Below are positions 1 through 9,575 of a stretch of DNA of 64,000 nt, piece by piece. This DNA is from Lysobacteraceae bacterium NML93-0793. Lineage in GTDB: Bacteria; Pseudomonadota; Gammaproteobacteria; Xanthomonadales; Xanthomonadaceae. The translations under genes and the position numbers were made by a program. The notes under the pieces are model-generated. The model had not been told where the DNA came from. It was given only the letters and a program-made list of their open reading frames with translations, and did no database searches. Position 1 is the stretch's first letter, and each line of letters starts with the position of its first letter. The DNA is taken from positions 1 to 64,000 of the forward strand of contig NTJG01000012.1 in the NCBI GenBank assembly GCA_002324875.1. The letters are read 5' to 3'.

Positions 1-261
1 CGCCTCGATGGCGGCGAATGCGATCCGCCGGCGCTCGCGTTCCTGCGCCGGCAGGGCGTGCCAGGCCGCGACCCGGGCGGCGAACGCAGCGCGTTCGGCG
101 GGCGACATCGCCTGCAGCCGCGCGGCCCGCGCGGTCAGGCGTTCACGGTCCGCAGCCGGCAGGGTGGTCCAGGGCACGCCGGCGGGCAGCGCCGTCGCAG
201 CGCCGGCCAATGCCAACAGGGCCACGCCGAGTGCATGGCGCAGGCGCTCAGAGGTCCGCAT
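1..261 (-). CDS. DUF3106-like secreted protein, 3' end outside the window
   Basis: The frame starts at an ATG read from 261 down to 259 and stays open to the window edge, so only the first 87 residues are seen. Residues 1-25 form a signal peptide (MRTSERLRHALGVALLALAG...), followed by repeated short helices rich in Arg, Ala and Leu with the pattern 'W..LP..ER..L..R...L..MSP.ER..F..R...W..LP..ER', which is typical of DUF3106 proteins. The function is unknown. The gene overlaps the end of the upstream sigma-like gene by 14 bp, so the two are almost certainly co-transcribed. In xanthomonads DUF3106 genes commonly accompany such a regulator. The family call rests on repeat pattern and context. 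Confidence 0.65.
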   Translation of the reverse strand, partial: MRTSERLRHALGVALLALAGAATALPAGVPWTTLPAADRERLTARAARLQAMSPAERAAFAARVAAWHALPAQERERRRIAFAAIEA

Positions 262-1090
262 CGCTGGTCTCCGGCCCATCGTCGGTCCCGTCGTCGCGGG
301 CTTCGAGGTGGACATCCTCGGTATTGTCCTGCGGCAGCTCGAGCTGGGCCGCCAGCCACGCATGGAAGGCCGGATCGGCGCGCCACGCGGCGCCGTCCTC
401 GGGGGCGATCAGGAGCTCGAAGTCCGGTTCGATGAGCAGGCCCAGCGTCTCGTCGTAGCGCGACGCCGGCGCTTCGGCGTCGGGCAGCGCGTCGATCCGG
501 ATCTGCGTGTCGCCGTCCAGCCCGTCGGCGCCCGCTCCCACCCAGGTCCAGGCGAGCGCGGCCAGCGTGACTACCACGACGGCCGCAACCGCCGGCCACA
601 TCCAGGGCGCCGGGCGGCGCGGTGCGACCACCCCGGCGGATTCGGCGGCCGGCACGGCCAGCGGGAACCGGCGGGGCGGCATCACCTCGCCGCGCAGTGC
701 CGCTTCACGCAACCCGGCCAGCCGGGTCAGCCGATCAGGCGGCAGCGCGCGGATTTCCGCCTGGATCGAGGCCGACAGCGCGCGCCAGGCCTCCGCATCC
801 GGCGTGCCATCCGCCAGATGCGGCAGTGCGCGCTGCAGGCCCAGACGGTAGGTCGCACGGGAGACGCCGAGCACCGCCGCCGCCTCGTGTTCGGCCAGCC
901 CGGCCACAAGACGCAGCAGCACGGTGACCCGCGGCCCACCCGCGAGCTCGGCCAGTGCCGGCAGTCCGTCGCCATCCGCCCCCAACGCGTGCGGCGCTCG
1001 CAGACCCGGGGCCGCGAGCAGCAGGCTCCAGAAGCGCCGGGGCCATTCGGCGAACGCCGGCTTCGGCGCGAGCGCCACGAACCCCGCCAT
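248..1090 (-). CDS. Sigma-70 region-4-like HTH protein with one membrane segment
   Basis: This 280-residue version starts at the first ATG of the frame. Around residues 60-90 lies a helix-turn-helix resembling sigma-70 region 4 (LAGLAEHEAAAVLGVSRATY). A single hydrophobic helix follows near residues 160-185 (WPAVAAVVVVTLAALAWTWV), then an acidic C-terminal tail. It therefore looks like a membrane-tethered regulator rather than a free sigma factor, and no region 2 is visible. The same frame stays open upstream to about 1258 and reads like protein there (FLRGVERRAAVFAQW), so the true start is probably upstream even though it lacks an ATG, GTG or TTG. A possible ATT start lies at 1226-1228. It overlaps the DUF3106 gene downstream. 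The function is not established. Confidence 0.6.
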   Translation of the reverse strand: MAGFVALAPKPAFAEWPRRFWSLLLAAPGLRAPHALGADGDGLPALAELAGGPRVTVLLRLVAGLAEHEAAAVLGVSRATYRLGLQRALPHLADGTPDAEAWRALSASIQAEIRALPPDRLTRLAGLREAALRGEVMPPRRFPLAVPAAESAGVVAPRRPAPWMWPAVAAVVVVTLAALAWTWVGAGADGLDGDTQIRIDALPDAEAPASRYDETLGLLIEPDFELLIAPEDGAAWRADPAFHAWLAAQLELPQDNTEDVHLEARDDGTDDGPETSDADL

Positions 1091-1290
1091 CGCGCGTGCC
1101 AGCGCCGCATCTCCGGTGTCGATATCGCCGCTTTGCCACTGGGCGAAGACGGCCGCTCGCCGCTCGACCCCACGCAGGAACGCAGCGGCTGCGGACGAGG
1201 CGCCGGACGGAACGGTCTGGGAGGAAATGCGCGTGCCACCTGGAAACGGGACGGGGCATCATAGCGACCCCACCGCGCCGTCCAACGCTT

Positions 1291-1668
1291 GACAAGCGCG
1301 CATCCGGGCGTTCCATGCGCACACACGTGCGCTGCAGGTTGTTCACAGGACTCACATTGCTGTCATTTCGCTGAAAGCAGTCGCCGCCCCATGCTGCATG
1401 ACAACAATGTTTCACGGCCAAGTGTTTGATAGATATGGGAAAATAACAATTGGCACTTTTTTGTCCAACCCACCCCACCGGCCCCTGAACACCGCACAAA
1501 AACCGTCTCGAACGGGTTCATGCACAGGCTTATCCACAGGATGTGTGGATAACGTGCAAGCCCTTTGATTTCCGTGACTTGCGGCGCTTTCATTCAAGTC
1601 AAGGCAGGTTCGACCCGCAAGTGCGGCCGCGCGGCCGGCCGGGCGGGAGGCCCCGGTACACTGCGCCC
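1291..1668. promoter_or_regulatory. Gene-free spacer with DnaA-box cluster and AT-rich tract
   Basis: This spacer separates the minus-strand sigma-like gene from priA. Two perfect DnaA boxes face each other, TTATCCACA at 1530-1538 and TGTGGATAA at 1544-1552. Two one-mismatch boxes lie at 1518-1526 (TCATGCACA) and 1339-1347 (TTGTTCACA). Between them, about 1400-1472 is clearly AT-richer than the rest of the window and ends in a T-run. This could be a DnaA-controlled divergent promoter, a DnaA-titrating site, or less likely an origin. No protein-coding potential is seen here. Confidence 0.6.
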
Positions 1669-3894
<2,226 letters not shown>

Positions 3895-3898
3895 GGGC

Positions 3899-3928
3899 GG
3901 GATTCGGGATCGGGGATTCGGGATTTGG
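3899..3928. repeat. GGGATTC heptad repeat, short degenerate array
   Basis: Degenerate tandem copies of GGGATTC follow the priA stop codon. The same heptad family recurs at 12066, 12180, 57264 and 63681 in this window. It lies between the convergent priA and NYN genes. Confidence 0.6.
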
Positions 3929-4066
3929 TTCGCGAACGGCGACTCGGGCGACCTGAGCGCGTTCGCTGTTCGACCGGCATGCCTTCGAGTGTGAGGGCTC
4001 GGGCGCTCAGGCTGGGATCGTTCGCGAGGCGTGGCTGTTCGGACGCGACGGAGAGCAGGCCCGGGA

Positions 4067-4849
4067 TCAGGCCGACGTGCGCGGGCGCCGGCCTTTTGCG
4101 CGCGCGGTGCGAGGCACCTGTTTCGGGGCCTCGCGGATCTCCACCGCCTGGCCGTCGCGGCGGACCTCGAACAGCCCGGTGGCCTCGATCAGCGCACTGA
4201 GATTGCGATACCCGTAATTGCGCGGATCGAACGAGCCCTGGTTGCGCAGATGGGTGCCGACCGCACCGAGATGGGTCCAGCCGTCGTCGTCGGCCTCCGA
4301 CGCCACCGCACTGCGCAACAGCTGCAGCAGCTCGCGATCGCCCTGCAGTTCGCCGGTGGTCCTGGGCGTCACCGCGCCGCCATTCTCCGTCTCGCCGAGC
4401 GCGCCCAGCTTCTCCAGATACAGGAACGTCGAGCAGGCCTTGACGAAGGGCGCCGGCGTCTTCTCCTGGCCGAAGCCGTAGACGCTGTAGCCGTCGTTGC
4501 GAAGCCGCATCACCAGCGGCGTGAAATCCGCATCGCTGGACACGATCGCGAAGCCATCGAGATTGCGCGCGTACATCAGGTCCATCGCGTCGATCACCAT
4601 CGCCATGTCCGACGCGTTCTTGCCGGTGCTGTAGGCGAACTGCTGGATCGGCCGGATCGCATACTCGTGCAGCATTTTCTCCCAGCCCGACAGATGCTGG
4701 CTCTTCCAGTTGCCGTAGGCGCGCCGCACGTTGGCGACGCCGTGACGGGCGACCTCGGCCAGGATCACGTCGATCTTGGCGGCCGGCGCGTTGTCGGCAT
4801 CGATCAGTAGCGCGATGCGTTTCTCGGTGTCGTTGCGGGCGTTGCTCAT
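4067..4849 (-). CDS. NYN-domain ribonuclease-like protein with OST-HTH/LOTUS tail
   Basis: The 260-residue product begins with a NYN (PIN-like) domain. Acidic residues expected to bind metal are visible at D17 and D19 (LLIDADNA), D81 and D87 (KNASDMAMVIDAMD), and D106 and D108 (IVSSDADF). Residues from about 165 to 245 match an OST-HTH/LOTUS module (DDDGWTHLGAVGTHLRNQ ... FDPRNYGYRNLSALIEATGLFEV), an RNA-binding fold. The C-terminus is Arg/Lys-rich. Proteins of this LabA/DUF88 type are presumed RNases, but the RNA target of this one is unknown. It stands alone, convergent with priA. Confidence 0.85.
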   Translation of the reverse strand: MSNARNDTEKRIALLIDADNAPAAKIDVILAEVARHGVANVRRAYGNWKSQHLSGWEKMLHEYAIRPIQQFAYSTGKNASDMAMVIDAMDLMYARNLDGFAIVSSDADFTPLVMRLRNDGYSVYGFGQEKTPAPFVKACSTFLYLEKLGALGETENGGAVTPRTTGELQGDRELLQLLRSAVASEADDDGWTHLGAVGTHLRNQGSFDPRNYGYRNLSALIEATGLFEVRRDGQAVEIREAPKQVPRTARAKGRRPRTSA

Positions 4850-4949
4850 GCCGGCTCCGTGGTGCGATGGGATCGCGCCAGTCTAGGCGCCCCGGCGTGG
4901 CCATGCCTGCGCCGCGGGTCAGCGAGGTCTGAACCCTGCCCTCGTCCCC

Positions 4950-4967
4950 GCGGCTCTCGAGAGCCGC
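4950..4967. repeat. Perfect 18-bp palindrome
   Basis: GCGGCTCTCGAGAGCCGC reads identically on both strands. It lies just upstream of the NYN gene and next to the inverted-repeat element at 4980. It could be an operator or the end of a decayed repeat. No function is claimed. Confidence 0.4.
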
Positions 4968-4979
4968 CCGGCTGGTCGA

Positions 4980-5043
4980 GCGGGGATCCAGCGTTTTCCA
5001 GCCTTTGAAACCGAAGACGCTGGATTCCCGCCTTCGCGGGAAT
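4980..5043. repeat. GGGGATCCAGCG/CGCTGGATTCCC inverted-repeat element, copy 1
   Basis: The outer arms GCGGGGATCCAGCG and CGCTGGATTCCCGC face each other. The right arm continues into CTTCGCGGGAATG, a small stem of its own. A fuller copy of the same element lies at 26056-26135. This is the common non-coding 'CTGGATTCCCGC...GCGGGAATG' repeat of proteobacterial genomes. The left arm here is truncated relative to the second copy. Confidence 0.65.
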
Positions 5044-5090
5044 GCCGGCCTCGGGCAGAACGGCCAAGAGCGGACGTGTTCGGACCCTTC

Positions 5091-5588
5091 TCAGCCCCAG
5101 TCCGGCATCGCGAGCTCGCGTGCCATCACGATCGCGTCCTCGCGCCCGTCGTGGGCCGGGTAATACCGGGGGCGCCGGCCGATCTCGTTGAAGCCTTCGT
5201 CGTGATAGAGCGCGATCGCGGCCGGATTCGACGGCCGCACTTCGAGAAACACCCGCACGGCGCCGTGGCGGATCGCCTCGTCGATCAGCGCGCGGAACAG
5301 ATGCCGGCCCAGGCCTTGCCCCTGACGGGCCGGGTCCACGCAGACGTTCAAGACGTGCGCCTCGCCGGCGGCGATGCTCAGCACGCCGTAGCCGAGCAGG
5401 CCGTCCGCACCGTGCAGCACCCAAGCCGGATAACCGGCGCGCAGGCAGTCGTCGAAGATGCCCCGTGTCCAGGGAAACGGATACGCGCGCCGCTCGATCG
5501 CCATCACGGCATCGAGATCGCCCACGCGCATCGGGCGCAGCGCGACGGCGACGGACTCCAGACCCGAGCGGTAGGCGCGCTGACGCAT
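5091..5588 (-). CDS. rimI: Ribosomal protein S18 alanine N-acetyltransferase RimI
   Basis: RimI is a GNAT enzyme that acetylates the N-terminal alanine of ribosomal protein S18 using acetyl-CoA. The 165-residue product has the acetyl-CoA loop ARQGQGLG near 87-94. The signature LEVRPSNPAAIALY contains the catalytic pair E116 and Y128, equivalent to E103 and Y115 of E. coli RimI. The C-terminal RRPRYYPAHDGREDAIVM is also diagnostic. It is about 17 residues longer at the N-terminus than E. coli RimI, and an internal ATG at M20 is an alternative start. The stop codon of the upstream small gene is 3 bp away, mirroring the holD-rimI order of E. coli. Confidence 0.92.
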   Translation of the reverse strand: MRQRAYRSGLESVAVALRPMRVGDLDAVMAIERRAYPFPWTRGIFDDCLRAGYPAWVLHGADGLLGYGVLSIAAGEAHVLNVCVDPARQGQGLGRHLFRALIDEAIRHGAVRVFLEVRPSNPAAIALYHDEGFNEIGRRPRYYPAHDGREDAIVMARELAMPDWG

Positions 5589-5591
5589 CGC

Positions 5592-5840
5592 TCAGCGCGC
5601 GCGCAGGCGCCGCAGGCGCGGCCACAGCGCGCGCTTGGCCTCGGCCCGGCGCAGCGTGTCCAGTGCGCCGAAGCTGCGATAGAGCGCATACGCGTCATCG
5701 GCATCGCGGGTGCGGCCCGACGCCCGCAGCAGCGCATCGAGCAGCGCGTCGTCTGGAAGGGTCTGCCCGGGCATCTCCACCCGGTAGCGCACGTGGCCCA
5801 GGGCCTCGAGCGCAGCGATCTGCACGCTGTCCCAGCTCAC
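5592..5840 (-). CDS. Small protein resembling DNA polymerase III psi subunit (HolD-like)
   Basis: This 82-residue gene starts at a GTG whose bases overlap the pssA stop codon (GTGA, 4 bp) and ends 3 bp before rimI. Its N-terminus, WDSVQIAALEALGHVRYRV followed by EMPG, has the spacing of the E. coli psi (HolD) N-terminus, where a W-x-x-x-Q-L-x-x-L-G motif leads into a basic/hydrophobic strand and P-G. The end (AKRALWPRLRRL) also resembles the psi C-terminal ALW helix. In E. coli holD lies directly upstream of rimI. A shortened psi subunit is therefore an attractive guess from motif spacing and gene order only. Otherwise it is a hypothetical protein. Confidence 0.5.
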   Translation of the reverse strand: MSWDSVQIAALEALGHVRYRVEMPGQTLPDDALLDALLRASGRTRDADDAYALYRSFGALDTLRRAEAKRALWPRLRRLRAR

Positions 5841-6610
5841 GTGGCGGGATCCGTCGTGCCGGGCCGACGCCGCATCAGCCACAGCACCGGGCCGGACAGC
5901 GCGTAGAGCAGCGCCGTGGCCAGCAGGGTCTTGGGCGGATCCACCCACAACGCGATCAGGATGCCCAGCGCGATCACCAGCGCCACGAACGGCACGCGGT
6001 CCGAGCGGGGTCCGGTGCCGCTGCCCTTGAAGCTGGTGTAGCGCAACCGGCTGACCATCAGCATCGCCGCGACGATCGTGACCGCCAGGGCCGCGAAGCG
6101 GAGATCGTGGCCGTCGAGGCCGAGCTCGTGACAGGTCCACACGAAACTCGCCATCAGGCCCGCCGCCGCCGGGCTGGCGAGCCCGACGAAATACCGCTTG
6201 TCGACCGTCGCCACCTGGCTGTTGAACCGCGCAAGGCGCAGCGCCGCACAGGCCGCGTAGAGAAACGCGCCCAGCCACCCGATCTTGCCCAGCGTCGGGC
6301 CGTCGATGCGCAGACCCATCAGCGACCAGTGGTACATCACCAGCGCAGGCGCCATGCCGAAGCTGATCAGGTCGGCCAGCGAGTCGTACTGCACGCCGAA
6401 TTCGCTCTGGGTATTCGTCAGTCGCGCCACGCGGCCGTCGATACCGTCGAGGATGCCGGCCACGAAAATCGCGATGCAGGCCGCGGTGAACCGGCCCTGT
6501 GATGCGGCGATGATCGCGAAGAAGCCGGCGAACAGGCCACCGGTGGTGAACAGGTTGGGCAGCAGATAGATGCCGCGCCCGCGGCGCGGCATGGGATCGG
6601 GTTCGCTCAT
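5837..6610 (-). CDS. pssA: CDP-diacylglycerol--serine O-phosphatidyltransferase
   Basis: The product makes phosphatidylserine from CDP-diacylglycerol and serine, the precursor of phosphatidylethanolamine. The 257-residue protein is a multi-pass inner-membrane protein of the CDP-alcohol phosphatidyltransferase family. The family signature is complete (DGIDGRVAR, then G, then D of YDSLAD), near residues 55-80. NLFTTGGLFAGF at the N-terminus is typical of the subclass-II PssA enzymes of Bacillus and many proteobacteria. The ATG at 6610 was chosen because frames upstream lose membrane-protein character. It is the first gene of a pssA-holD-like-rimI run with overlapping or nearly touching ends. 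Confidence 0.93.
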   Translation of the reverse strand: MSEPDPMPRRGRGIYLLPNLFTTGGLFAGFFAIIAASQGRFTAACIAIFVAGILDGIDGRVARLTNTQSEFGVQYDSLADLISFGMAPALVMYHWSLMGLRIDGPTLGKIGWLGAFLYAACAALRLARFNSQVATVDKRYFVGLASPAAAGLMASFVWTCHELGLDGHDLRFAALAVTIVAAMLMVSRLRYTSFKGSGTGPRSDRVPFVALVIALGILIALWVDPPKTLLATALLYALSGPVLWLMRRRPGTTDPAT

Positions 6611-6714
6611 GCCGTCGAGTGTAGCGCCGCGCGCGCCGCTCGGGACCCGCGCTTGCGCCACCGCCCCCGGAATGCTGCAATCGCGACTCCTGCCCGCCCT
6701 TCCCGGACACCGCC

Positions 6715-7116
6715 ATGCGCCGCATCGACTCCGTCGTCCTCCTTGCGCTGCTGGCCGCCACGGCCGCGTCGCCGCTCGTCGCCGGCGAGGTCTACAGCTG
6801 GAAGGACGCCCGGGGCGTGACCCATTACTCGCAGACGCCGCCGCCTGCCGGCACGCGCTTCGAGGTGCGCGGCATCCGCAACGACGCCCCGGCGACGCCG
6901 GCACCGGCCGCTGCCCCGGCTGCAGCCACGACCGCCGCGGCATCGGCCACCGACACCAGCCAGTGCGACGTCGCCCGCGCGAATATCGCGGCGCTGCAGG
7001 GCGATGCACCGGTGCAGCAGCTCGGTGCAGACGGCACACCGCGCGAACTCGACGCCGACGGTCGCCGCAGCCAGCTCGAACTGGCCCAGGCCGCGGTACG
7101 CGCCTACTGCCGCTGA
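6715..7116 (+). CDS. DUF4124-domain secreted protein
   Basis: The 133-residue product starts with a signal peptide (residues 1-23, ending LVAG). The DUF4124 motif follows directly (EVYSWKDARGVTHYSQTPPPAG). After an Ala/Pro/Thr-rich linker of about 35 residues comes a C-terminal part with two cysteines (CDVARANIAAL ... AYCR). DUF4124 proteins are small periplasmic proteins of unknown function that are frequent in Xanthomonadaceae. The gene is transcribed divergently from pssA, with a spacer of about 100 bp. Confidence 0.85.
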   Translation: MRRIDSVVLLALLAATAASPLVAGEVYSWKDARGVTHYSQTPPPAGTRFEVRGIRNDAPATPAPAAAPAAATTAAASATDTSQCDVARANIAALQGDAPVQQLGADGTPRELDADGRRSQLELAQAAVRAYCR

Positions 7117-7241
7117 GCGCGCGCCGAGTCGGAATCACAGTGCGCGGGGCTCGCTGACGACCCGCAACGCCTTCGAGACCGCGCGGAGCGGCGGTTGCTG
7201 CGTGGCACAATAGCCGGTCCATTCCCGAGCAGATGCCGCCG

Positions 7242-8936
7242 ATGCGCCTGTCGCAGTTCCATCTCCGCACCGAAAAGGAAACGCCCGCCGATGCCGAGGT
7301 CGTCAGTCACAAGCTGATGCTCAAGGCCGGCATGCTGCGCAAACTCGCGGCCGGAATCTACACCTGGTCCCCGCTGGGCCTGCGCGTGCTGCGCAAGGTC
7401 GAAACCATCGTGCGCGAGGAAATGGACGCTGCCGGCGCGATCGAACTGCTGATGCCGTCGGTGCAGCCGCGCGAGCTGTGGGAAGAAACCGGACGCTGGG
7501 AAAAATTCGGCGGCCAGCTGCTCAAGATCAAGGACCGCAAGGACGCCTGGTACTGCTACGGCCCCACCCACGAGGAAGTCATCACCGATTTCGCGCGGGC
7601 CGAACTGGCCAGCTACAAGCAGCTGCCGGTGAATTTCTACCAGATCCAGACCAAGTTCCGCGACGAGATCCGCCCGCGCTTCGGCGTCATGCGCTCGCGC
7701 GAATTCCTGATGAAGGATGCGTATTCGTTCGACATCGACGCCGCGTCGATGGCCGGCTCCTATCAGGCCATGCATGCGGCCTACACGCGCATCTTCACCC
7801 GTCTGGGCCTGGATTTCCGCGCGGTGCAGGCCGACTCCGGCGCGATCGGCGGCGATGCTTCGCAGGAATTCCACGTGCTGGCCGACTCGGGCGAGGACGC
7901 GATCGCGTTCTCCACCGGTTCGGATTACGCGGCGAATGTCGAAACCGCACGCGCGGCCGAGCCTGCGCCGCGCCCCGCGCCGACGGAGACGATGCGCCGG
8001 GTCGAGACGCCGACGCAGAAAACCTGCGAGGACGTCGCCGCGCTGCTGCAGATTCCGCTGGCGCGCACCGCCAAGTCGGTGGCGCTGATGGCCGGCGACA
8101 CCTTCGTGCTGGCCCTGGTCCGCGGCGACCACGCGGTGAATCCGATCAAGCTGGCCAAGGTCGAGGGCCTGGCCGACTACCGCATGGCCAGCGAGGCGGA
8201 AATCGGCCAGTTTCTCGGCAGCGAGCCCGGGTTTCTCGGTCCGGTCGCGCCGGCCGCGCCGATCCGCGTCATCGCCGACCGCGAGGTCGCGGCGATGGCC
8301 GACATCGTCTTCGGCGCGAATGCCGCCGGCTATCACCTGGCGGGCGTCAACTGGGGCCGCGATCTGCCGGAACCCGACGTTGTGGCCGACATTCGCGACG
8401 TGGTCGCCGGTGACCGCGCCGAGGACGGCGGCGAACTGAAACTCGTGCGCGGCATCGAGGTCGGCCATGTCTTCCAGCTCGGGCAGAAATATGCCGAGGC
8501 GATGGATTTCAAGGTGCTCGATGCGGACGGCAAGGCGGTCGTGCCCTACATGGGCTGCTACGGCATCGGCGTGTCGCGCATCGTCGCCGCGGCGATCGAA
8601 CAGAACCACGACGCCGCCGGTATCGTCTGGCCGGCCGCGATGGCGCCGTGGCAGGTCGCGGTGTGTGTGATCAACCCGAAGCACGAGGCGCACGTGGCCG
8701 AGGCGGCGGATGCGCTCTACCGCGAGCTGCAGGCCGCCGGGTTCGAAACCGTGCTCGACGATCGTGGCCTGCGCCCCGGCTCGATGTTCGCGGATATCGA
8801 ACTGATCGGCATTCCGCATCGCGTCGTGGTCTCGGCCCGCGGTCTGACCGCAGGCACCTACGAGTATCGCGCGCGCACCGGGGACGAGTCGGAAAATCTC
8901 GATCGCGAATCGCTGTTTCTGCGCCTCAAGCACTGA
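7242..8936 (+). CDS. proS: Prolyl-tRNA synthetase
   Basis: ProRS attaches proline to tRNA-Pro in the cytoplasm. The 564-residue product has the bacterial-type architecture: class II motif 1 near the N-terminus, motif 2 ([25 protein letters not shown]), a YbaK/INS editing domain in the middle (about 225-390), motif 3 ([17 protein letters not shown]), and an anticodon-binding domain at the end. The ATG at 7242 gives the standard start [13 protein letters not shown]. An in-frame ATG nine bases upstream (7233) would add MPP and cannot be excluded. Confidence 0.95.
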   Translation: MRLSQFHLRTEKETPADAEVVSHKLMLKAGMLRKLAAGIYTWSPLGLRVLRKVETIVREEMDAAGAIELLMPSVQPRELWEETGRWEKFGGQLLKIKDRKDAWYCYGPTHEEVITDFARAELASYKQLPVNFYQIQTKFRDEIRPRFGVMRSREFLMKDAYSFDIDAASMAGSYQAMHAAYTRIFTRLGLDFRAVQADSGAIGGDASQEFHVLADSGEDAIAFSTGSDYAANVETARAAEPAPRPAPTETMRRVETPTQKTCEDVAALLQIPLARTAKSVALMAGDTFVLALVRGDHAVNPIKLAKVEGLADYRMASEAEIGQFLGSEPGFLGPVAPAAPIRVIADREVAAMADIVFGANAAGYHLAGVNWGRDLPEPDVVADIRDVVAGDRAEDGGELKLVRGIEVGHVFQLGQKYAEAMDFKVLDADGKAVVPYMGCYGIGVSRIVAAAIEQNHDAAGIVWPAAMAPWQVAVCVINPKHEAHVAEAADALYRELQAAGFETVLDDRGLRPGSMFADIELIGIPHRVVVSARGLTAGTYEYRARTGDESENLDRESLFLRLKH

Positions 8937-9029
8937 AACCGCGCGCGCCGCGGGCCTGTCCGCAGCCTGGATTCCAGCTGGAGTTTCACCCGGCCTGCAC
9001 ATCGCGGGCCGGGCGCGACCGCGCGGGAT

Positions 9030-9058
9030 TTGTGAAACGGGATTATCGCGATTATGAT
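9030..9058 (+). promoter_or_regulatory. Candidate sigma-70 promoter of the H-NS-family gene
   Basis: TTGTGA (9030-9035) and TATGAT (9053-9058) are spaced by exactly 17 bp in an AT-richer patch 56 bp upstream of the start codon. They match the consensus at four and five positions respectively. Confidence 0.5.
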
Positions 9059-9113
9059 GCGCGCGATGCCATGGATTGGTATTTCCCGATAATCCAGCCG
9101 GAGTCGACACACA

Positions 9114-9491
9114 ATGGCGTTTGATCTCGATGCATTTTCCCCGCAGCAGCTCGACGCGCTGATCACGCAGGCCAAGCAGCGCAAGACCATGCTGAAGAAG
9201 CGCAAGCCGATCGCCTCGGTCCGCAAGAAGCTCACCGAGCTCGCCGCCGCCGAGGGCTACAGCGTCGCCGAGCTGTTCGGCGCGGGCGGTGCTGCAGGCG
9301 CTGCGACCCGGGCGACCAAGTCGGCGACCCGCAGCAGCCCCACCAAGGGCCGTAAGCTCGGCAAGGTGCCGCCGAAGTACCGCAATCCGGCCAACAAGGC
9401 CGAAACCTGGACCGGCCGTGGCAAGCAGCCGCTGTGGCTGGCCGCGCAGATCAAGAAGGGCAAGAAAATCGAGGAGTTCCTGATCAAGTAA
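9114..9491 (+). CDS. H-NS family nucleoid-associated protein
   Basis: The 125-residue protein has an N-terminal helical, Lys-rich oligomerisation region, a flexible Ala/Thr/Gly linker (about 65-85), and the H-NS C-terminal DNA-binding core (KYRNPANKAETWTGRGKQP, then WLAAQIKKGKKIEEFLI). The core TWTGRGKQP loop is the AT-hook-like element that reads the minor groove of AT-rich DNA. Such proteins compact the chromosome and silence AT-rich, often acquired, genes. It is a single-gene unit with its own promoter-like sequence and a strong terminator. Confidence 0.93.
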   Translation: MAFDLDAFSPQQLDALITQAKQRKTMLKKRKPIASVRKKLTELAAAEGYSVAELFGAGGAAGAATRATKSATRSSPTKGRKLGKVPPKYRNPANKAETWTGRGKQPLWLAAQIKKGKKIEEFLIK

Positions 9492-9519
9492 GTGATCGGG
9501 ATCGTCAGGATTTTTCTGG

Positions 9520-9546
9520 AAAAGGCGCCCTCGCGGCGCCTTTTTT
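9520..9546 (+). terminator. Rho-independent terminator of the H-NS-family gene
   Basis: GGCGCC (9524-9529) and GGCGCC (9535-9540) form a six-bp stem, extended by A-T pairs, with a five-base loop, followed by six T residues. The preceding A-run makes it usable for the convergent exporter gene too. Confidence 0.88.
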
Positions 9547-9575
9547 CGTGGCCACGCGCCGCGCCGCCGGAATGC

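Noticed and set aside
8..1264. Open frame on the plus strand opposite the sigma-like gene
   Set aside because: Arg/Gln/Gly-rich antisense reading with no recognisable domain. The minus strand has the HTH and membrane segment.
1339..1552. The main chromosomal replication origin
   Set aside because: Only two perfect boxes are seen, and dnaA, dnaN, rpmH or gidA are not nearby. Kept as a DnaA-box finding only.
5592..6761. A 389-residue reading that would merge the HolD-like gene with antisense or out-of-frame sequence of pssA
   Set aside because: Only the last 82 codons read as protein. The upstream part is the pssA gene in another frame.
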